Shown here one piece after another: positions 62,263-64,000 of a stretch of DNA of 64,000 nucleotides. Positions within the stretch are counted from its first letter, which is position 1; every line of letters begins with the position of its first letter. The DNA comes from Acridotheres tristis (taxonomy: Eukaryota; Chordata; Aves; Passeriformes; Sturnidae). Both the position numbers and the translations under genes were made by a program. The notes beneath the pieces are model-generated. The model did not search any database. It was given only the letters and a program-made list of their open reading frames with translations, and was not told the origin of the DNA. The DNA is taken from positions 13,217,449 to 13,281,448 of the forward strand of contig CM072894.1 in NCBI GenBank assembly GCA_037013685.1, in the 5' to 3' direction.

Positions 62263-62904
62263 TCTGTTTTAATCCTCTGTCTTGCAATTTTCCTTTTTTC
62301 ATGAGCTCAGAACCCACACTGTGTTTTCAGGTCATGAGTGGTTCCTCTCGGCAGGGGTCAGGTAGCTGTTGGCCAACAGCTGCATGTACCATTCCTGTGC
62401 CCATTCCCAATGGAACTGCTGTTACTCCTTTGCAGTTACTTCTGCTGGGTCAGAGATGGCTGTACCAGCCCTGTGCTGCACACCAGTTACAGCTCCAAAG
62501 AGGAGCCCATGTGAAGGCTCGCCTTTTCCATCTGCTGCTTGCTCGGGCTTGCAGGGGCCTGTCCAGCTGTGCTCACACAGAACAGCTGCTGGCCGCTAAG
62601 TGCTGCTGTGGCCTCAGTCGGGGGCTGTAGGAACAGGGCTGGGAAATGCTCCCAGCCTCGCCCTGCAGCCCTCGGCAGCAGAGATTTGAGCATTACACTA
62701 GCAAGTGCAGGAAAGGGGGAGTCCCATAGAGGTTGAGGAGCTGCTGAAGGCAGCGGGCTGGATGCTGTGGGAAGTGCTGTGTCAGAGATCCTCGGGGACG
62801 GGGCTCCTGCACACACAAGCCACGACCCCCGGCCCCGGTGCGTTTGAAGTCTGTAGCCAAAAACAAGAAATGTGACACGGCTGTGGCACGCTCACAGAAC
62901 ACAT
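62263..62904. other. Short intergenic gap between convergent transcript ends
   Basis: About 640 bp between the two poly(A) signals. It is more GC-rich than the flanking UTRs, with several CTGCTG/GCAGC-rich stretches and small overlapping open frames on both strands that show no family signature. I see no promoter or RNA gene in it. Confidence 0.5.
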
Positions 62905-64000
62905 GAAGTGTGCTTTGTTCTTTTTATTTAGGGCTCATAACAAGAGGGTTTAGTACACAGCAACAGTTAATTCCAAGTACAATTAAAAAAATTTAAAAAT
63001 TGGGTTTTGCACTCACTGGAAGGTGGTTCAAATGGCACACACACTAAAACGTTACTGGCGGCATACAGCTCCCCAGAGTCCTGGGCTTGGTCATTTACAG
63101 TGGGCTCTGCATCCATCCACTGCATCAGCAGTGCCAAAAGCAAAAGCACAGAGCGCTGCTCCAACTGCAAACCAAATGGGGGTATCTGCTTTCAGAAAAA
63201 AGTGCATGGACAAAATCCATGTTAGACACTGACATCTCCAGAGAATTCATAGAAACTACTTGTCCATGCAAGTTGCAAAAGACACTTTTTCAAATGTGAA
63301 AAGAAGCACTTGTTCTTTACAAAAAAATCTTGGACATGTCAGCACTTACCGAGGCGCTGTAATGGAAATAGATTTGTATACACAGCTCTTCCTATTAGTC
63401 AATAGTGGTAGGATTCTTCAGAGGTGTAAAATGAAACTGGAACAAACGTCCATTTCAGCAGCGTCCTTGGTGTAGGCTTACCTCTGGACAGCAGGCCACT
63501 GCTGCCATCACTGTCTTTTAATGAGCACAGGTGCTAATAAAATTAGTATATTTAGAGTACAAAAAAAACCCCAAACCTCTTCCTGCATGGGCTGGAGATT
63601 ACACAAAACACACGAGTCGGGTTTTTTTGAATTAAAGTAGCAGAATACCATGATCTGTGAATTATTCTAACAGCAGTTGCCAAACCTCGGCTCCACCAAG
63701 CTTTCAGCATGTCCCCACGGACATGAGGTGGGGGTCCCACTATGCTTGAAGTTTGAACATCAGAAGTAGGTAAATAGGGCTGTTACTACACATTGACTTC
63801 AGCTACTGCAGGGGAAAATCCCCAAAACCACACGTTGTTCCCTTCTTAGACTGTTCTGACCTCTGTGTAATAACCATTTTATCTACAAAATGCACCTGTG
63901 CCAAAATATTGGGAGATGCCGGAAGCTGGGGAAGGTGAATACACCTGTAAGCACAGTAAACTCTTGTAACTGGCACCCCAGAAGCTGTAGCCCATGATCC
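62905..64000 (-). other. Putative 3' UTR of convergent gene, likely ABI2 (partial)
   Basis: No long conserved open frame is present, but the - strand ends in a well-formed poly(A) signal and the stretch is non-repetitive. In human, ABI2 lies tail-to-tail with RAPH1 at 2q33 (established synteny), so ABI2 is the expected neighbour. I cannot recognise ABI2 coding sequence here, so the identity is inference; the coding exons would lie right of the window. Confidence 0.45.
62923..62928 (-). terminator. Poly(A) signal of a convergent - strand gene
   Basis: TTTATT on the + strand reads AATAAA on the - strand. Continuing on that strand is a T/GT-rich element (TTCATGTGTTCTGTGAGCGTG) about 20 nt further on, as expected beyond a cleavage site near 62905. 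This places a - strand transcript end about 650 bp from the end of RAPH1. Confidence 0.6.

Noticed and set aside
62967..63170. 67-codon - strand frame with a leucine-rich, signal-peptide-like start
   Set aside because: It sits immediately before a - strand poly(A) signal inside a probable 3' UTR, has an overlapping set of + strand frames and no recognisable mature domain.
1..64000. Search for tRNA, rRNA, microRNA hairpins, CRISPR arrays, endogenous viral genes or bacterial-type operons
   Set aside because: None was recognisable by eye. MicroRNA hairpins and conserved enhancers cannot be excluded without folding and alignment tools.

Overview
This is a nuclear genomic window from a vertebrate, almost certainly a bird. 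It is AT-rich and intron-dominated, carries sparse copies of the CR1 retroposon family typical of bird genomes, and holds one gene whose coding exons are spread over 49 kb. I see no bacterial, viral or organellar features, no tRNA or rRNA, and no CRISPR array.

The window is essentially one gene on the + strand: RAPH1 (lamellipodin), the Ras-association and pleckstrin-homology adaptor of the MIG-10/RIAM/lamellipodin family that links phosphoinositide and small-GTPase signals to Ena/VASP, the WAVE complex and talin at the leading edge. Thirteen coding exons can be joined from 7170 to the stop at 56237. All junctions are AG/GT with compatible phases. The product is 1250 residues, the length I recall for the human protein. 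The promoter and 5' noncoding exons lie left of the window, so 1-7169 is read as intron or upstream sequence.

Layout: 1-7169 upstream sequence. 7170-12176 holds coding exons 1-3 (talin-binding N-terminus and Ser-rich linker). 12177-36184 is a 24-kb intron with two CR1 fragments in opposite orientation, a third CR1 fragment and a local CpG-rich patch. 36185-41650 holds exons 4-7 (coiled-coil helix and RA domain). 42977-47270 holds exons 8-10 (PH domain). 47877-49756 holds exons 11-12 (Ser-rich linker). 54264-56237 is the large last coding exon (proline-rich tail with a 20-proline run and repeated FPPPPP Ena/VASP-binding motifs). 56238 to about 62260 is a long 3' UTR ending at a canonical poly(A) signal. 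From about 62905 to the right edge the sequence looks like the 3' UTR of a convergent - strand gene. Human gene order suggests this is ABI2, which encodes a subunit of the WAVE complex that lamellipodin binds.

I found no convincing new biological system. The most useful leads are a 220-bp segment duplicated 1.5 kb apart in intron 1, a CpG-rich patch deep in intron 3 that could be an internal promoter or enhancer, a splice-site-flanked open stretch in intron 12 that could be an alternative exon, the start codon sitting flush on a splice acceptor, and the tail-to-tail arrangement with the putative ABI2.
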